Below the pieces are notes generated by a model. The model made no database searches. It was not told the DNA's origin and saw only the letters and a list, made by a program, of their open reading frames with translations. A program made the translations under genes and the position numbers. A DNA stretch of 64,000 nt. It comes from Beaufortia kweichowensis (taxonomy: Eukaryota; Chordata; Actinopteri; Cypriniformes; Gastromyzontidae). Position 1 is the first letter of the stretch; each line of letters starts with the position of its first letter. Shown here one piece after another: positions 11,131-25,600 of the stretch. Location of the stretch: contig CM032811.1 in assembly GCA_019155185.1 (NCBI GenBank), forward strand, positions 2,596,287 through 2,660,286, written 5' to 3'.

Positions 11131-12589
11131 GATTGCGTTGACCTTTGTTGGTTTTTTTCCCATAGTTTTCTTTCATATATATTTATGTTTTCATTATATT
11201 TTCTTTCAGATATGGGTATACTTGTATTACAAATCTACACACCTTTAGCTAATTATGTTTTTGTTTATTTAAAAAAATAGTTACGTGTATGTTTTTGTCA
11301 TTATTTACCGTATTTTAAAAATAACTGGATATTATGTGTTTCTAATGTCTGTATGAAGCTATAAAACTTAAATAGTCTATAGACTTAGTTTATAAACTAA
11401 TATGGTTTGTGCTTCTGTTCAAATGTCTGTACCAGACAAAAATGTTTGAAACAAACATATGAAAAATCAATAAATACGTCGCAAAAAATAACATCATGAT
11501 AGGAATAATGTGGACTAAAAGCTTTCTGCTGGAAAAATACTGTTATGTTTATATGTTGTATATATTTACGTTGCTAAGGTGGTTGCTATAGGGTGCTGTG
11601 CAGTGATACAGTCGAATCGCTGGTTGAAGCAGTCATATGCTGTGCTTTTTTATGAATTAAACACAGCTATTGACCAATCAGAATTGAAACTGGAACTAGG
11701 TATTTTATTTAAAAAAATCATTGTTGTAGATCAGGACAGTTGGCTAAAACTTACATCCTTACATAATAGGAAACTCCAACTGCAGTAGTATTTTACATAT
11801 TTTAGAAATATTAGTAAGTACACAACTATAAACTCTGATAAAGCTGATGTCAGCAGTCCCCTGGAGGGCAAACAGTGGCGAGAAACCCAAAAAATTAAGT
11901 GAAGAAAAAACCTTGGGGGAACACAAGACCCAAGCCAGTTCGCCTCTTTGTAACAGCACAAAAATTATGAAAGGGGGCCATTTTGCCCCAATGGTGGGAC
12001 CCTCCACCCTGGGGTAATTTGATCTTTATAAAACCTTTATAAAGATCAAAACAGGCCAAATTAACTATTGTTTTTTTATTTTCATAACTATGTAAATGTA
12101 AATGTAACCAACACCCCGGTTACCTTCCTCCCAAACCACATGTAACACCGACCACACATATATAGCCTTTTTTGTACCTCACAACATCTTCATTCTGGGG
12201 AATACATGTTTATATGCACACATGCCACAACAACACCTATTATATACTCAAATTCATACATCTTTATTTTTTATATCTTTTATCCAGATGTAGCTATACA
12301 CCCCCACTTCACTTAACTGAACTCTTTCACACACACCTATTATTTTAATCTCAGTTGTTCTCCGCATGTAAGGTAATGCTAACATCTCCAAATCATTCAA
12401 TATCATGTGTCAATATTATTTTAACCTTAGAACTGGATATTAGCAGTTTCAAATTAATTTCCCTGGTGACAGTTAAAGGGTTATTATTTATTATATTCTT
12501 AAGTCTCCAATGAACAGGGGCATCTTACTCTTAGAAGAGAATTTGTAGGTAAAGACATAGAAAAGACAAGTGTGATGATAAGTTTACAT
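11131..12589. other. taf15 to por intergenic interval
   Basis: AT-rich and without a coding exon. 11830-12010 contains a stretch ('cccctggagggcaaacagtg', 'aaaaaaccttgggggaacac') that looks like an old repeat copy of unknown class. It is followed by a 15-bp perfect palindrome at 12018-12050. Nothing else recognised. Confidence 0.4.
12018..12050. repeat. Perfect 15-bp inverted repeat with 3-bp loop
   Basis: tttgatctttataaa (12018-12032), acc, tttataaagatcaaa (12036-12050). It could extrude as a small hairpin, or be the remnant of a palindromic element. It lies between the ends of taf15 and por transcription. Confidence 0.8.
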
Positions 12590-13632
12590 TTTATTAATTA
12601 AAAAGACATGCCTAAATAGTAGTTATTTATAGGAAACAATAGTTGCATTTAGTGAGAATTTTCGAAAGGACACAGGTCAAGAGCAACTAGAATTATTAGA
12701 TAATTTTATCACCCAACAATTCTTCTCTTATATGTTAATAAAAAGGCAAACTACATTGTAATTAAGGCACTCGAGTGGGGAACGTGACAAACAAGTTTCC
12801 TAGATCAGCATCCATTCCTCTGTCTGTCTCAGCCTTATATACAGAAGATTCAACAACAAACTCTTATAGTAGTTACCAGCAATCATTTGAGAAAGAATAG
12901 TAGAGTCATTTATGAACACCACAAGGAAAAAGAAAATGTTTAAGGGCCATCTAGGTTAAGGATTGGTTACATTCATATTCAGCCACAATTAAAATGTACA
13001 AAAAAAGGGGGAAGGGGAAAAATCGAAACATTTAACTACTAAATTGTGATCCACGTATACAGAAAAAAAAATGAAGAATGACCAGTTGAAACAACTTAAA
13101 AGGCCACAATGGATATCTTTCTATTTCATATAACAAGCATGTTTTTTCACATGCTAACAGTATGCAACAGCACTTTAATTAAGTGCATAACCATACAAGT
13201 AAAGTCTCTTCACACTTATAAAAGGCAGCATTCTTTGACAAAACAGTTGTATAGAATAAGGTTGAGCTGCAAGTTATGCCATTAGCCCATTCCACTGCAT
13301 TTGTGTTTTTTTGTATGCATAATTTGAAACGCTAAATGTATCTATCCTCTAATTGCATGAATCACTACAGCATAATCAAAGTTAAAAGTGTGATTTCACA
13401 GTCAATATCCTACTCAGTGTCTCTGCTTTATATTTCTGCTTTTTGTTTTTACGAATCAACTAACATCAGCATTGGATTTCTGCTGGCTTTCACTTCAGAA
13501 TGAGGTGTTGTGGTGTGGTTTTTCTTTCATAGGCACACACATGTCAGAGTAAAAATTGCCAATATATTTAAACCTATGCTTATAAAAATCCCTACAACTG
13601 GAATGTTAAGAAGAGAAATGTAGCTTTATCAT
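12590..13632 (-). other. por: por 3' UTR (inferred)
   Basis: About 1 kb of AT-rich non-coding sequence after the por stop. AATAAA reads on the minus strand at 12590-12595, a plausible polyadenylation signal. No open frame of interest. Confidence 0.5.
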
Positions 13633-16600
13633 TTAACTCCAGACGTCTTGTGAGTAGCGTCCCTTCGTCATCAGTTTCTTGATGTAATCTACAGCTTGAG
13701 TGTGGCTCATACCGCCCAGCTCCTCAGCGATCTCATAGAAGGTGTTCTGCACGTCCCGTGCCATGTTACGAGCATCTCTGCGGGTACACAACAAATGTTT
13801 GCAACCATTTTTAAAGGCACATTAGTTGATAAAACATCATATCTGCTTACCCGCATATGTAGATGTGTGCAGTGTCTGTATGAACCAGCCTCCAAATAGT
13901 CTCCTTGTTATTTTTCAAGAGATGCTGTACATACACCTAGGTGTAAAAACAGAAAAAGCATAAATAAGCTTATACTTCCATACTAAAGTGACATTTTAAA
14001 ATAATTCTACTTCTAACATGTCATACCTTTTGTTCCTGGTCCCTGGAGAAAGCTACATTGAGCTTAGTAAGAACTCCTGTTTTTTCGAATTCCTCAAGTT
14101 CTTCTCTGTAAAGGAAGTCCTCTTCTTTGTGACGACAGCCAAAATACAACACCGTCTCTCCTACGTCCTTACCTACAAATAAAAGACGTCAAGCAGAAAA
14201 TTAAGATATTAATAAATAAGTAAGGCTCTCGAGTCATCTTGTACTTCTTCCATTTTTAAGTATAGCAGCACATAAAATGTGCATAGGGTCTGTGTATCAA
14301 AGCCTCTAGTGCCACCAATGGTTCAAAGTTTTACTTGCTGATTAATTCTGAGTATCTGGAACCTGAATTTCGGGCTTCAAAGATATAAATTACAGTAGAA
14401 GCTTTGGTTCTTGATATCATTGCACAGTTCTTTGTATTACTTCTGAAATAACAGTGACTGGAAGATAAACAAATTAAAAAGCCAGTCAGTTTTTGGAAAA
14501 TAATAGGGCTCTCAAGATTTCTATCTTTCTATCTATAACTCCTACCTTGTTCTTTAAGCCACCCACGCTCCTGAATAAAGCCCATGAAGGGTGCAATACC
14601 GGTTCCAGGTCCAATCATAATGACTGGGTTTGTGGACTTAAAGGGCAGACGGAACTGAGACTTGCGGATATACATGGGCACTGTAGCCTTGTGTCCATTG
14701 TCGGCTGGCATTTTGTTCTTTAGCCAGTTGGTGGCGACCCCTTTGTTGACACGGCCTGTCTTGGTCTCATACTCAACCACTACAGCACAAATGTGGATGC
14801 TGTTGGGATGAACCTGTCACATAGAGAAACCGCTTAACTACATGCCAAGTAGACTGTGTAAAAATGTTTATTTATTGGTGTAGTGTAACATTTTTGGCTA
14901 AACTGTACAATTACATATAGTTGTCTCTGCACAATAAATTGGGGTATAACAAAGTATTTTACCATCTAAAATGTACCCACTTCACCTTCAAAATCAAGTT
15001 TAAGTAACTGACCTTGGAAGAAGATGCAATGGAGTAGTAGCGGGCCTGCAGTCGAGGCATAAGCTCACAGAGGTGATCAATGGGAGGTCGCAGAGACGGT
15101 AAGTCCTCAAGAATTGCCGAAATATTCCTACACGAGTCAAGCACCCAGCTCTGGTACAACGCCTGAAAGATGACAATGTCATAACAATACTTTTACTCAC
15201 CTTACTATAAGCAACTACTTTTTTTAAATGTGACTGGTGCTTGCCTATGCAACATTTTTATAATGCTAAGACGATGCAAGGTTGTTATCAGGCTATTAGA
15301 TAAGAAATGATAACTGTCCCTAATAACCAGGTCATTCTGGTTTCTTAAATCATTTACATTTAGTCATTTAGCAGACGCTCTTATCCAAAGCAACTTAAAA
15401 GTGAGGTAAACAATAGAAACACAACAAAAGAGCAAAAATGTGCAGCAAAACTGGTAAGAAAGGCATGTTGAATAGCAGTAATTGAAAAAAAATGTATTGC
15501 ATTAACAGTGCTTGTGTTTTGAAGGGTCTGTACTTCAACATAATTGTATATTTAAACTGTGAAGATTTCAATTGGACCCAATATTGAAAATTCACCTTCC
15601 AAAATACGACCTACAATGTTCGACAGACCATATTATTTTGCTTTCACAAATTCGATGCATAACATTCGACGCCTAAGGTCATAACGATTATATCATAGCT
15701 ATCTGATCTGAGCTATCTGGTCGTTTTTTTTTTCATAAATCATTAGTAGTCAACTTTTATGTCTGTATGGGTTTTTTTCAAATATTGAACCAATAATATG
15801 AACAGCGCTTACTTTAGTTAATGCACTATAAATATTTGTATATAATATAATATATTTATTTGTGTATATAATATTATAACTTTATTTGTCTGTATGGGTT
15901 TTTTTCAAATATTGAACAAATAATATGAACAGCGCTTACTTTAGTTAACGCACTATAAATATTTGTATATAATATAATATTATATTTATTTGTGTATATA
16001 ATATTATAATATATTATAACACATATATATATAGAACGCTTAACGCCAGCGCATTGCCTGTATATTTTGATCTCATCTGGTTGCCTGTACATGGCATGCT
16101 TTTTTTAAGATATGACCTGAGTCTTTTAATATCGCTTTATTGGGTCAGGTTGCCATTATAGGATATGCCTAAATCAAAGCAAGTCTACAGGATACGGATA
16201 CTTTTACTAATTTTATTCTCCTCCAACTACAGGTATGAGAAAAATCAAAAAACGCTACTCAATATTGACATTTTATCCAAACCTGAGTTAAGAATTTCTA
16301 CAAAAGCTTTTTAGTTAAAGTGAAGCTTACTTTGCCTTCAGGTGAGGAGGAGGCCATCTTACGCATATTCTCTTGTTCCTTGGGGTCAGAGGCATACTGA
16401 GCCAGTTCATACAGCACATTTGTGCGTGGAGGGTTTGTGATGTCCAGATAGTGAGTCAGTGCAGTGCGATATGTGGTGGGACATGGGAATGGATGTTTCT
16501 TATTGGATTCCTCTTAAGGTAAACATACACACACATATTTTACGAACACAGATTTAGAAATGTTGACATTTGGTCATCCATACTGAAAATGAGTCATTAC

Positions 16601-19600
16601 GCTCTCAAGGTTAATGCCATACCGTCAAGGTTGTTGAGAGAGATAACAGTATCAAGGTCCACACCAAGGATATCACCAATCTTGTTCACTATGGCTGTGT
16701 CATTGATGGGATACACAGCAACATGGTCTCCTGATTCATATCTGCATCAACAAGTTTCTTTCAGTTAGAAACTGTAAACAAATGTCGCTATTAATATATA
16801 AAATGTTGCATTCAAATGCAAACTTCAAAAACTGAAAAAAAAACGTAATAAAATATTTTTCAGCCTTTTGGTGACATTAAAACTATATTTTCATATGAAA
16901 TCATCCCAAAGTGCATTAAAATAGTCATTGTTTCCATGCATTTAACAGCCAGCGTTTTGCTAAATAAATTTTTGTGCTCCAGTTATTAAATCGATTTCCT
17001 TCTTGTTTTTTATTTGTCAGTGTTTGGAGTGATGTGTAAATGTTTGTTGAAACTTTTTTTGTTGTCTTATGTATAGACTCTCCATCATGTATTTCCAAGG
17101 ATGATATCCATGAAATATTTACTTTGTTTATCCATGTTTCTTGCTTCACTGCAATGACTTAGGAGAGTTTACTAATTAGAAATGTTTGCATTCTTTATTT
17201 AAACTAATCAAACCACGTAATAACTTGCTCTTCTGCTATAAAAGCCTCTTATCTCTGCAAGATAGCATATAAATGTAACCCTGTTCCCCCAGCCACCTGT
17301 CATTTGTAAACTGAGTAAGAACAGAATGATGGAAAGCATAGTCAATATAAAAACTGGATGACTACGAACTTCCTGTTATTGAACTGAGACTACATTAAAA
17401 AGTGTTAATCATTGGACCGAAAACTGCCAAACGTAACAACCGGGAACACTGCTTAACTTTTGAGTGATGTTCCATGGGTGTTCTATTTGATGGTAATCTG
17501 GCCATGTTGCCAACATTTGTAAAACTGTGTTTTTCATCTTAAAAATATATAAACTATGACACATGCTTTCAATGTCAAATGCTGAAAAGCTGACTGAATT
17601 ATTGCAATGCCTTACTGGGTGACCGCCCTGCACATTTATTACAAAAACTTATTACAGTTAGTCTAAAATGCAGCAGCTGGAGTAGCCCATTTCTCTCAAC
17701 ACTGCACTGGTTACCCATTAAGCATCTTATTAAACGCAATACCTGACTGAGCTTCTACTGCATTACAGCCTTTCATGTTTACTGTGATCTCAGAATTCTG
17801 GCCAGCTGAACCTAAAATTTTAAGATCTAGTGCGGTTGGTCGATCCTTTTCTTTTTTAGCATCTAAACTTTGAAATAGTCTTGCCTGTGTTGTATGGGAG
17901 GCAGTCAGTTTAAATCCATATTAAAGATCCTTCTGTTTAACATTTCATACACATAGTCTAGCAGTTCTATATTTCAGATAACCTAAGGGATTGTTAGGCT
18001 GCATTAATCAGGTCAACCGGAACCACTGATCTATATATATTATGACTGAATGACTCCTAGAATGCTAAACTGGCGTCTGAAAGTGAAGCCACCAGAAGTG
18101 CTCGATCCCAACCTCTGGAGGGCATCATTTTTTTTAAATTTTACATTACATTACATTTATGCATTTGACAGACACTTTTATCAAAGCATCCAGGCTCTAA
18201 CCACTGAGCTACAGGAAAGCTGTAAATATTGGTACATTTAAAAGTCAGACAAGTAAAATCAAGGTTACCTTATCTTAGATCCCGTGATGTCAAGCTCCAG
18301 ATGCATCAGGTGTCTGTCACCACCCTTATTGAGCTTGCGGTTCACAGTGACTAATGCCAGGAAAGGGTTCTTAGCATCAAAAGGCCTACATCACATGGCA
18401 AGGTGGGGATTTGGCATGAAAACAAAATGAATACCATTGAAATAGAGTTGTGTCTTTCTGCAATGTGTATTTGCAAACGAACATCTAAACCAGTATGATG
18501 CATTTTTGAAATGTGATGAGAAAAAAATAAATGCAATTTACTTACGGCTTCTGGCTCTCAAAGCTCTTCAGGCGGCCCAGCTCTCCAGTATAGATCTTAT
18601 TCATGTTTAGATCAGTGTGTACTTTCAGCTCGTACTGACGAATGCTGGGAGATAGAGTGTGTGAAAGAGACAGAATGTGCTTTTGTAACAAACCCGCTAA
18701 TATGTTTGATTGATGCTGCTTCACAAAAGAAAGGCCAGTAAGTGCTCTTAATAAGCAGAGGAGAGGATCTTACAAAGCTCAGGTCACTGTGACCCAGTAA
18801 CAATAATAGAAAGAAGAACAGAAGGTAAAAAGAGAAGTAAAAAGATTGCTGAAGATTCAGACCTGGACTCTTCACCGGTGGCTTCAACTCCAAAGTGTTC
18901 ACAAACAGCTGGCCAAAATTGCTCTCTCCACGACACAAAGTCCTCCTCAAGACTATGACACACACACACACACACACACACACAAAGTTAGTCAATGTGC
19001 TCTATGGTCTAGGGTATTAAAAACTATCCAACATGTTTCCTCTCTAGCCTTCTTCAGAGAGAGTAACCAACTTATCTCCTGAGGTATCACTTTTTTTTCA
19101 AAGTGTTCACCTTTTCGAAATGTTAAAATAAATATTTTATGACCGTCCAATTGTTTGTTTGAACTAAAGTGATACCTTAGGATATAAGTTGGTCCACAGT
19201 TGTCTACCACCAACTCATGTAAACCAGTGGCTAGGAGAAAAACCTAAGGGGTGTTTTAAAAGTCATCAAAGTCATCATCAAAACTTTTTTAGATGTTAAA
19301 ACAAATTTATATTGGATCAAAATGTTATTAATTGTAAAACTATTTATACACTGTAAAAACTAAAAGATCCTGGAGGAACCATTTGGGGTTCCTCATAATG
19401 GCACACCGGCGGAACCGTCAGGAGGACCTCGAGACATTTTTTTTTACAATGAGCAGTTCTCTGAGGAACCATTAACAGTCTTGCAGAAATCTGTGGGATC
19501 CTTTAGGCACTTTAAATTAAGTTCTGAAGTTCCTCAGATGTCCTTCTGACGGTTCTGTCGGTGTGGCAGTGTGAAGAACTCCAAATGGTTCCTTCAGGAT

Positions 19601-22600
19601 CCTTCAGTTTTTACAGTGTAAATTGGAACGTCCTTTATGTAAAGTTTTGTATATTGGTTGAAATAAATGACGTTTACTTGATCGACTGGCTAAACATAAA
19701 TATGCTATAAGAAGGGGGAAATAAAGACTATCCTATGGTATTGACCATGTCAATGTTATTATGAGAAAGGGAAATAGGGAGCAAAAACTTAACCAATGAG
19801 TTAACCTTTTGAATATAAAACTGAAAATTAAGATTTTAGTTTTTTTTGTATGAAAATGTATGTTTAACGATATGTTTAATACTATGAGATGTTAGTCACA
19901 TGATGGTTTATGTGACTTACTAAATAAATTTTATTGCTGTCTCCTGTGGTTAATGTGTGTTTGTTAGTCTCTCTGAAGAAGGCTGGAGCCGAAATGCGTT
20001 GGAAAGTTTTTAATCTTTACATTTAAAAATAATGGCTTTTTGATTCAAAGAGTGTCATGGTGTTTCCAAAGCTTTTTTAAGGTTTTCCCCAAAAGCGCAG
20101 ATTCTTTCAGTCTTTTGATGCACATTCTGAAATACTTTGATCGGACAAGTCGGCTTAGTCTGGTGTGATTGGTCTTTTGCTTAGAGCACGTGCTGAAATG
20201 CCATATGCTGTTGTGACCCGCCTGTGTTAAGTCCTACCTCTTATCGTAAACAAAAGCTCTAGCTCTAAGGCATAAACGTTAACATTGGTGTCAGGTTCGC
20301 CTTATCAGTTCAACAAGAGGATTGATCAGAACTGCATATGCAAGTGCAACACAGATCATCTGATGTGTGAAAGTTGTATGTGTCAACATCACTCTTTGTC
20401 AGAGCACATCTCTGTGTACATACTACTAGAGCGCTCTGTTTTGTCATCTCTAAAGCAGTTCAACAAGATCGCTCCCAATTTTTTGTTCTTTTACATCTGT
20501 GATCTCAGCAACCTGTGAAAAACCTTGTTGCAGTCCATTTCACCCATTTTTGTTTCTTTAAAAAGCTATTTCTGTTAATGAGAATATTGTCCCATTTCCA
20601 GTAAACTTTAAGCTTTGTAACAATGCACATACATGCATTGAGAGTACCACTGCTCTATAAGATTGCATGTAAACGTGAAGAGACGTCACCAGAAAATGTG
20701 ACTTACTTTGCATCATCATCTCCCATTCCCAGATCAAAGATCCTTTGAGCGCCCAGCTCAGACAGTCTCTTATCCACATACTTTCCCATGGCATTATAGT
20801 GCTCGTAGGTCTTATTGCCCAGTGCAAAAACCTTTAAAATAAGATTACAAAAATTAATGATCATGTATAGGCTACAAAGAAACGTCAACAAGATAATAAT
20901 TTAGCTTATATCAAATAAAGTTGAAATATAAAAAACAAGTATGCTGTATGCAATCCCTTATTAGATCAATGATTTATTGCAATCCATTAATATTTAGGTT
21001 TAAGTAAATATTTATAAAACCTTTTCCCCGCCGGAAAGTGTAATGAGACAGGAAGTGATTGGGATGAGAGAGAGGGTAGCGGGCTCGGAAAGAACGCCAG
21101 AGCTGGGATTTGAACTCGTGTTGCCGAAGCACAGTTGCGCTGTATATATGTCTGGAGCACTGTCCACTCAGCCACAGGCTCCGACAATATTTATTACATT
21201 TAACATTAAAATATTTTAATATCTATAAAGGAAATGAGTAGGAAATGCACCCACAGGATTGATCTACCGCTTAAAAAATAATACTGTTATTAAAATGAAC
21301 ATTAGATTCTAAAATGACAACCAATAATTGAATTGTTTCTCTGCATAAATTCAAGAAATTACTGTTTATATGCTTTCTTTACATGCAGTACTACTGGCAT
21401 GTATACACAGCAACTAAGTCTTCATAACCACAGCTGTGGTAAACTACATATTTAATTTAATGCACAATTTTATCTGGATACATTTTTGGTTTAAGAAAGC
21501 TCACTTCTGTTAACAAAGTGATTTGATTTCTCAAACTAAAAGTCTCTGAAATGCACAGTTGCACAGATTTTTGTATAGTAGAAGGTGTTCGACTTTAATG
21601 AAGAACTTACAGTAAATGTAACTCCACTGAGGTCAGCATCGCCCTCCTGTAACCAATCATAGAAGTCCTGAGCATTATCAGTAGGGTCGCCCTCACCATA
21701 CGTCGCCATGCAGAAGATTGCTAAAGAGTTCTCAATCTCATTCAGACGGGAGAGCTCACCCTGGGGACAAGGTTTGAACAAATAACCTGTTAATCTATTT
21801 GTAAAAATAGTAATCAAAACATAAAGGTCATGATTTTGTTCCCTCAGATCCACCTTCACACTTTCAGATTTTTATAGAAATAGAAAGTTCATACATTACC
21901 ATTTCATACTCTTCTGGGTCTGCAGCCATTCCCTTCATGCCGTATCGATGAGCATCTTTTGCAAGCCGATTAGCAAACTCTTCAGCTGTTCCTGTCTGCG
22001 AGCCGTAAAACACGACAATGTTCTTGCCCTACCAAGTTACAAAAAACAGCCATTATTTTCTCAAAGACACACTTCAAATGAGTTTTAATAAAAAACACAA
22101 TGCCAGCAAAGTGACCAGTTCTGTTAATCATTATTTTCATCCCTGACAGATATCAGGTTTGTCTTTATTTTCTGGGTAGACAGCAGAATAGGCATGCCAG
22201 ACAAAACATAAATTAGCAAAGACCAAACAAACACACCGTCGCTCTGTAAAAACTTCAGAAAAGAGACAATTTATTACCCAATGTTTGAGTTGAGCTATCA
22301 TAAGCTTAAGTGTGACATACGCAGTTTGTGCAGGTTTTGCTATGTACGCAGTATTTCTTAGCCTTATTATTAGACAGTTGTAATTGGCCATGTAACATAA
22401 TTCTTAGTAATATTTTGAATGAAGCCATTCTAAATGAAACAACAATGTAATTTTAAAGGAATTGTAATTGTATTGTATTGGTAATTGTATTGTTACCAAT
22501 ATTTTCAAAACCTTGCAGGAATACAGAAAAAAACAATCTTACCGTTTTTTTCATTTTTTCAATAAAACTTGTTTCTCTAGTTGTTGGAGACCTACAAAAC

Positions 22601-25600
22601 ACAGATTACAAAAGTAGTTTAAATATTTACAAATATTATTTTTTTTAAACTTTTTTTAACTTTTTGATCTTTGAACTGTATTAGACTTCACATGCTTAAA
22701 GTAGAACTATTATGGAAAATTTGAAGACACACAGTAGCTCTTTGCTCTCTCTCTCTCTCTCTCTCTCTTCAGAAGGGGGCGGAGATCAGCATCTCACTCA
22801 GACACACACATACCAAAACCTTCACATATTTAATGAGCCTGAATAAGTTACATTTAGAGCAAGATATAAATGATCTGTGGTGTATTTTAAGCTGAAACTT
22901 CACAGACACATTAAACCCTTAAAGAAGAAGGAATTTTTAGCAGCATATTGAGGATGTAGTGCGTAAAAGATCCAAGAGTTTTTGTTTGTCTATAGTGTGT
23001 ATGTGTGTGAAGTAGGTAGTAGTGTTCTATGGATTAGACATTAGCTAATGCTATGCTAATATGGCTTGGCTTGCAAACGGTCCCTCGTTTCTGCTCTTTT
23101 TCTTTGTTGGGATACAAAGTTGATTAAAGTTTGTCAGTCGCATGTTAAATGTCCATGGGTTACCTTAATAACACTGCAAAAACAAGATAAAAACAAAGTA
23201 AAATAAACAAATTTTGCAAGTTGTGTTATGAGCACTAACATGCCACAGATGCAACATTCCTCTGATATTGATATTGTTTACAGTTTTCCACAGAAGATTT
23301 CGGAAACAGCAAGTATTTGAGAGAAGTCATGTTTATTGCCATGTTGATTATAAATGTGGTGCCATACCATAAACTGTGGTAGCCACTGAAAGAGACAATG
23401 TTTGCATGTTTTCTTTTCATCTTTCTTAAGTTCAAAAACTAAATGCAAGAAAATCTAAAAAAGTGAACATTTTATTCGATTTTCCTTTTAAAGAGTCTAA
23501 GAAAGGATAAACAAAGAAAACTTAATTTGTGCTTTTGGCTCAAACTCCGCAAGCAGTCCTCCAAATAAAAATTAAGTTTAGCTTGCCTATGCCATTCCTT
23601 CTCTTACCTTCTCTAACCCTGTCACTCTCAGTGAAGTAAATAAATAAAAATGACTTAAAAATTACTTAAAATGAAGATTTTTCACTGATAAAAACTAATC
23701 ATGCTTCCAACTCCAACTTAAAAAGAGTGTATTGAAATAAGTTGTGAGAGAATTTTCAGTGTGTAAATGCTCCTGCTGGTGGACAACTATTGCACAATGA
23801 TATGCACCATGCGAAGTAAAAGGTGTTACTGAATATGACGGGGAAACCCCAATGCCTACCATTCACCAAGAAAAAAATTATGAATGGTTTTACTAACCAA
23901 TGCTAGTTGCTGGTGCAAAATGTATATCTCTGGAAGACGAAATTGTGGTATTATGAAATGATGCAGATATACAAATTAATGGCTGTTTTTATGAGGAATA
24001 TAGCCCTTAGAGTTGTCTATTCAACTCAACTCAATGTTAAACCAAATAATAATAAATCAAAACTTTTTTAAATCCTGCCTGAACTTTATTGTGGATGCAG
24101 GAATACTGTAGGCAGTGAGAGGGCAATAGAGAAATATTAGCCATCTAAACACTTGACTGAATTGCTTTCAGTATTTACGAATTTCTGTACATGTTCAAAT
24201 GGTAGGATTAGCGTCATTGTTTTTGTGCGTCACGGTTTAGTAGACAGCAGAGCCTTTCCTCTAGGAGGAGCCTCCAAGATTAGCAAAACAAAGCATACCA
24301 GCGGTGCACTGGCAAAGAGGCAAGAGACCCTTTGTTAATGGATGTCAATGAAATAGAGGAAACAGCTAATCTACTAAAGGATTAGTTCACCCAAAAACAA
24401 ATATAGTTATATAGTTACACAAGTTATATATTAAACTTAAATCAGTTGCATTTACTCATTTATTTCTATGGCATCCGAAAAAGTAATGTTGCATAGTAGG
24501 TCAATGACAAAATACAACTTGTTTCTCATATGCCTGCCTGATTTAGAAAACCAATGATCCTAAAATTGCTGTAAAAGAAAAAAAACTGGCATAGGTGAAA
24601 GATTGGCTCGGAGGTTTATCAGAAAACAAAATTCAGAAAACAAAAATGTTTGGAACCTAATCACTTTATTTAGATTTATTTCTGGATAAAAATGTCTAGC
24701 TCAAAACAGCAATTTATCTCCTTTAGGTTTTACAGTAAATAAACTGTAAAACACAAAAAAAATCTGTTTAAAATGTCTTTTAAAATTTTAAAGCTTATTT
24801 ACCTTATTCCTCTGGTTGATACACGAGGAAATGTTTTACTTTACTTTTATATATTTTATGCCAAATCCTTAAGCGAGACTGTAAGTGAATAAAACACACT
24901 TTAGCATTACGTCAGTTCTCACTCCTGTTTGTATTCAACCAAAATGCCAAGTGAAATTTGAACTGGAGTCCAGTGCAGATAAGTGTGAAACAAGTGTAAC
25001 TAAAGACATCGATTTCAAATTACATTGTATGACTTACCCACCTATCTACAGTAACTAGTCGGTCCTCAGGTAAGGAAAACACACAGCCCATGATGATAAA
25101 AACTTCAGCATTAATGCAAATCTGTTCGGCTCAGCTGAAACCACCAACTATAGCTTACATTGAAGAATAAAGGCACTGCCATGGGTAAGAAACAACATCT
25201 TCGTATATGTTGGCTTCTTGCTCACAGAGACAGAGAGATAATCTTCGCTGAACAGAATCAGATATTGACGCCAGCCATGAGTCACAAGACAAGAAAACAG
25301 ATTTAGAAATCCAGAGCTGAACCAGGATTTTCTCTTTATAAAGAAGGTGATTTCAGAGGTAAGCAGAATTTCTAACAGAGACGGAGCTTTTGAAGGACCT
25401 TTCCATTGTCCCGCCTCCATCAAGATTAAGAGTACTGACAAATTCGCAGATGGAAAAAGCTATTGATGATGCAAATTATTATCTCAGAAGGGATCAGTGA
25501 TCATATCCTGTGTCGGAGACTGGCTGTGTGCAACATCTGGACAATAAAACACAGAAAAGCAGGACTCAGAAATCTCCTGTCAAAAAATATCCAGCAAACT

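Noticed and set aside
18612..18995. 127-codon minus frame starting with a (VC)n run
   Set aside because: It reads the TG microsatellite and intron around real por exons in the wrong frame.
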